Positions 14,135 through 15,850 of a stretch of 15,850 bases of DNA are shown piece by piece; the first letter of the stretch is position 1, and every line of letters begins with the position of its first letter. The notes below the pieces were generated by a model that ran no database searches, was not told where the DNA came from, and was given only the letters and a program-made list of their open reading frames with translations. This DNA is from an uncultured Anaerotruncus sp. (lineage in GTDB: Bacteria > Bacillota > Clostridia > Oscillospirales > Ruminococcaceae): assembly GCF_902490045.1 (NCBI RefSeq), contig NZ_CABUCJ010000056.1:1-15850 (forward strand). The letters run 5' to 3'. Position numbers and translations under genes: made by a program.

Positions 14135-14386
14135 TCAATCGCTGGTGTAGGGGAGCAGCGCAAGATGACGGGCGCGTTTGATCGCGAGGGTCAGCTGGCG
14201 CTGGTGGCGCGCGCAGGTACCGGTGACACGGCGGGGGACGATCTTCGCGCGCTCGCTGAGATACCTTCTCAGGCGGGGGACGTCCTTATAATCGATCGGG
14301 CCGAGCTTGTCGACGCAGAAGGAGCAGACCTTTTTACGGCCTTTTCTGCCGCGCGGGCCACGGTTATCGGATCTGTCGTAAGCCAT
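14135..14386 (-). CDS. rpsR: Small ribosomal subunit protein bS18 (zinc-binding form)
   Basis: An 83-residue protein, full length. The core IDYKDVPRLRRYLSERAKIVPRRVTGTCARHQRQLTLAIKRARHLALLPY is characteristic of S18. C21 and C24 in KVCSFC with C58 and H61 in TCARH make the zinc-binding set of the C+ paralogue type. It assembles with S6 on the 30S platform. AAGGAGG lies upstream of the ATG at 14386. It is last gene of the rpsF-ssb-rpsR operon and ends close to the shared terminator. Confidence 0.97.
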   Translation of the reverse strand: MAYDRSDNRGPRGRKGRKKVCSFCVDKLGPIDYKDVPRLRRYLSERAKIVPRRVTGTCARHQRQLTLAIKRARHLALLPYTSD

Positions 14387-14436
14387 GATTCTAACCTCCT
14401 TGTAATGATATGGGGTTCACAGGTGGAAGAATGCGT

Positions 14437-14889
14437 TCAGAAGGGAAGGTCGTCGGAATCGGACGAGATCTCGGAGAAATCGCCCACGTCGCCGCTCGCA
14501 TAGGAGACGGCGGGCTCCGGCGGGGCCTGGGTGGGAGCGGGGGCGGCATAACCCTGCTGGGAGCCGCTGGCGCTCTTGCTCTCGCCGAACTGGACGTTGT
14601 CCGCAACCACTTCGACGGCACGGCGCTTGTTGCCGTTGCGGTCCTCATAGCTGCGGGTCTGGATCGAGCCTTCGACAATGATCATCTTGCCCTTGCTGAA
14701 GTACTTCGACACAAATTCGGCGGTCTGGCGCCAGGCCACGACGTCAATGAAGTCGGTCTGGCGTTCCCGGTCCCGGGAGTAGTTCCTGTCGACCGCGACG
14801 GTGAAGGTGATGACCGACACACCGTTCGGGGTCTGGCGCAGTTCCGGGTCGGCAACGAGACGGCCCATGATAATCGCCCTGTTTAACAT
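14437..14889 (-). CDS. ssb: Single-stranded DNA-binding protein
   Basis: A 150-residue protein with an OB-fold domain (about 1-105; LNRAIIMGRLVADPELRQTPNGVSV, TDFIDVVAWRQTAEFVSKYF, GKMIIVEGSIQTRSYEDRNG). A Gln/Pro/Ala-rich flexible linker follows, and then the acidic tip DSDDLPF that recruits replication and repair partners. It coats single-stranded DNA as a tetramer. It lies between rpsF (21 bp upstream) and rpsR (50 bp downstream), the standard Firmicute arrangement, with AAGGAAGG upstream of the ATG. Confidence 0.97.
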   Translation of the reverse strand: MLNRAIIMGRLVADPELRQTPNGVSVITFTVAVDRNYSRDRERQTDFIDVVAWRQTAEFVSKYFSKGKMIIVEGSIQTRSYEDRNGNKRRAVEVVADNVQFGESKSASGSQQGYAAPAPTQAPPEPAVSYASGDVGDFSEISSDSDDLPF

Positions 14890-14910
14890 CGCGGTACACC
14901 TTCCTTACGC

Positions 14911-15288
14911 TTACTGCTCGGCGGGAGCAGCGGGTTCCTCGGCCGCGGGAGCGGCGGGGGCTTCTTCCTCCTTGGGCTCCTCCTTCGCCTCTTCCTCGTC
15001 TTTCGCGACGATCAGCGAACGCAGGACGCCGTCTGTGATCTTGTAGATACGGTCGAGCTCGGCGGGGAAATCGGGCTTCGAGGTGAAGTTGATCACCACG
15101 TAGTAACCGACGGTCTCATCGTTGATCGGATACGCCAGGGCGCGCTGTCCCCAGGTGTCGACCTTGGTGATGGTACCGTTCTCGCCGATGAGGGAAGAGA
15201 ACTTCTCCACGAGCGCGTTGACGCTCTCCTCGCCGTTCTTCATGCTGAATACCATTACAGTTTCGTAGTTGGCTGTGAGCTGTGCCAT
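14911..15288 (-). CDS. rpsF: Small ribosomal subunit protein bS6
   Basis: A 125-residue protein. The ferredoxin-like S6 core (about 1-98) shows YETVMVFSMKNGEESVNALVEKF, KVDTWGQRALAYPINDETVGYYVVINF and LDRIYKITDGVLRSLIVAKDE. The tail (about 99-125) is an acidic Glu/Lys then Ala/Pro-rich extension, common but variable in Clostridia. S6 pairs with S18 on the 30S platform and, with S18, binds its own mRNA leader for autoregulation in many bacteria. AGGAGGT precedes the ATG. It is first gene of the operon, with a near-consensus promoter about 85 nt upstream. Confidence 0.97.
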   Translation of the reverse strand: MAQLTANYETVMVFSMKNGEESVNALVEKFSSLIGENGTITKVDTWGQRALAYPINDETVGYYVVINFTSKPDFPAELDRIYKITDGVLRSLIVAKDEEEAKEEPKEEEAPAAPAAEEPAAPAEQ

Positions 15289-15313
15289 TTGAACACCTCC
15301 TTTTGGACTTTAG

Positions 15314-15369
15314 GCCCTCTCTCGATGGAAAGGGCAAGGATGTTTGGACCGCGGAAGGAATTCCACGGT
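15314..15369 (-). ncRNA. Structured rpsF leader (candidate S6:S18 autoregulatory element)
   Basis: The transcribed leader can fold into two hairpins: a 9-bp stem with loop TTCC (15348-15369, containing CCG on both arms) and an 8-bp stem with a 6-nt loop (15314-15335), just upstream of the rpsF Shine-Dalgarno. A CCG-bearing S6:S18-binding motif in rpsF leaders is established knowledge. That this leader carries it is inferred, and I did not fit the consensus base by base. Confidence 0.4.
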
Positions 15370-15379
15370 TAACCAGTAA

Positions 15380-15408
15380 ATTATAGCAGGATTGCAGGAA
15401 TCCGTCAA
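15380..15408 (-). promoter_or_regulatory. Promoter of the rpsF-ssb-rpsR operon
   Basis: On the minus strand: -35 TTGACG (15403-15408), 17-bp spacer, -10 TATAAT (15380-15385) with an extended TGC. A near-consensus housekeeping promoter, as expected for ribosomal protein genes. Confidence 0.85.
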
Positions 15409-15463
15409 GGCCCAGACACTTCTTTTTTGTACAAGCTTTCGCTGTTTTCCGCCCGTCCGGTTG

Positions 15464-15472
15464 TGGTATAAT
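15464..15472 (+). promoter_or_regulatory. Possible extended -10 promoter facing nnrE
   Basis: TGG followed by TATAAT (15467-15472) is an extended -10; no good -35 is seen at 16-18 bp. The box is also the left edge of a perfect inverted repeat. A second box, TATAGT at 15609-15614, lies closer to the gene. Confidence 0.4.
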
Positions 15473-15493
15473 ATCCGCAAAGCGGATATTATA
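15467..15493. repeat. Perfect 12-bp inverted repeat containing TATAAT on both strands
   Basis: TATAATATCCGC (15467-15478), AAA loop, GCGGATATTATA (15482-15493). There is no T-run after it, so it is not a normal terminator. Confidence 0.85.
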
Positions 15494-15519
15494 TACCTTG
15501 ATGGCCAACGGCTCGCCGC

Positions 15520-15582
15520 ATGGTGCGGACGTTGCACCATAGCCAAACCGGCGAAGCCGGTTTCGCGCCGCCTGGCGGCGCG
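15520..15582. repeat. Three consecutive hairpin-forming palindromes
   Basis: ATGGTGC/GCACCAT (15520-15526 with 15534-15540), AAACCGGC/GCCGGTTT (15545-15552 with 15556-15563, loop GAA) and CGCGCCG/CGGCGCG (15564-15570 with 15576-15582). All are perfect and almost back to back. They look like a REP- or MITE-like intergenic repeat, but one copy alone cannot show that it is dispersed. Confidence 0.6.
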
Positions 15583-15664
15583 CAAGTCCAAAGGGCGTGC
15601 AACTATGGTATAGTAAGGATGGTAAAACGGCAGGGACCCATAAACGCGACAGGGGGCTGACAAC

Positions 15665-15850
15665 ATGAGAATCCTGACTTCCGAACAGATGAAGACGGTG
15701 GAGCGAAATTCCCTGAACTATTCGATGAGCTTCGAGCGACTGATGGAGAACGCGGGCAGCGCCGCGGCCGCGGCGATCCGCCGGGCGGCGGACGTGGAGG
15801 GGCGGTATGTCACGATCTTCTGCGGCCGGGGCAACAACGGCGGCGACGGG
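15665..15850 (+). CDS. nnrE: NAD(P)H-hydrate epimerase (YjeF N-terminal domain), truncated by window edge
   Basis: The first 62 codons only. MRILTSEQMKTVERNSLNY, then FERLMENAGSAAAAAIRRA and IFCGRGNNGGDG, is the start of the YjeF_N Rossmann domain, whose GxGNNGGDG loop binds the damaged nicotinamide nucleotide. The enzyme interconverts S- and R-NAD(P)H hydrate for repair. In Clostridia it is often fused to the ADP-dependent dehydratase NnrD; the visible part cannot tell. AGGGGG at 15651-15656 supports the ATG at 15665. It is divergent from rpsF. Confidence 0.92.
   Translation, partial: MRILTSEQMKTVERNSLNYSMSFERLMENAGSAAAAAIRRAADVEGRYVTIFCGRGNNGGDG

Larger units (their letters stand above)
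15289..15664. other. Divergent intergenic region rpsF/nnrE with palindrome cluster
   Basis: No credible gene is visible. The left part holds the rpsF leader and promoter. The right part (15461-15615) holds a 12-bp perfect palindrome and three further hairpins, plus two -10-like boxes (15467-15472 and 15609-15614) facing nnrE. Confidence 0.65.

Noticed and set aside
1..15850. CRISPR arrays, tRNA or rRNA genes, insertion sequences, phage or toxin-antitoxin genes
   Set aside because: No regularly spaced repeats, no tRNA-like cloverleaf or rRNA sequence, and no transposase, integrase or toxin motifs were recognised in either strand.

Overview
The window looks like the chromosome of a high-GC Clostridia-type Firmicute, plausibly an Oscillospiraceae/Ruminococcaceae relative. 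This is inferred from strong AGGAGG-type ribosome binding sites, AT-rich sigma-A promoters, Rho-independent hairpins at most gene ends, the zinc form of ribosomal protein S18, a glycyl radical enzyme (anaerobe) and a BMP-family nucleoside importer. No species can be named from the sequence alone. High GC produces many long antisense open frames, and these were discarded.

Layout. (1) Positions 2-1804 hold the 3' part of a secreted-type beta-propeller protein, closed by a terminator. (2) 1927-2782 holds a UPF0178 (YaiI/YqxD) protein and a small VOC/glyoxalase-fold protein, probably cotranscribed. (3) 2920-5258 holds a YjjI-type glycyl radical enzyme divergent from a Crp/Fnr-family regulator. 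They share a 122-bp promoter region with a candidate 14-bp operator. No radical-SAM activase is present. (4) 5311-14063 is a nucleoside-salvage-like island. Two minus-strand genes (a PurM/SelD-fold, CblS-like kinase homologue and an eIF2B/MtnA-type sugar-phosphate isomerase homologue) diverge from a four-gene ABC importer (ATPase, two permeases, BMP lipoprotein). A HutC-type GntR regulator and psuG (pseudouridine-5'-phosphate glycosidase) follow. (5) 14135-15288 is the conserved rpsF-ssb-rpsR operon on the minus strand. (6) The start of nnrE (NAD(P)H-hydrate epimerase) runs off the right edge, preceded by an intergenic region rich in perfect palindromes.

How the island may work: the importer brings in a nucleoside, a kinase makes the 5'-phosphate, PsuG cleaves a C-glycosidic nucleotide to base plus ribose 5-phosphate, and the isomerase homologue handles the sugar phosphate. 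The usual PfkB-type pseudouridine kinase (PsuK) is absent between the bounding terminators, and the only nucleoside-kinase-like candidate is the PurM-fold protein. A near-identical 17-bp element occurs, in opposite orientations, at the two divergent promoters, so both arms are probably co-regulated, most simply by the local GntR protein. This island is the best candidate for something undescribed.
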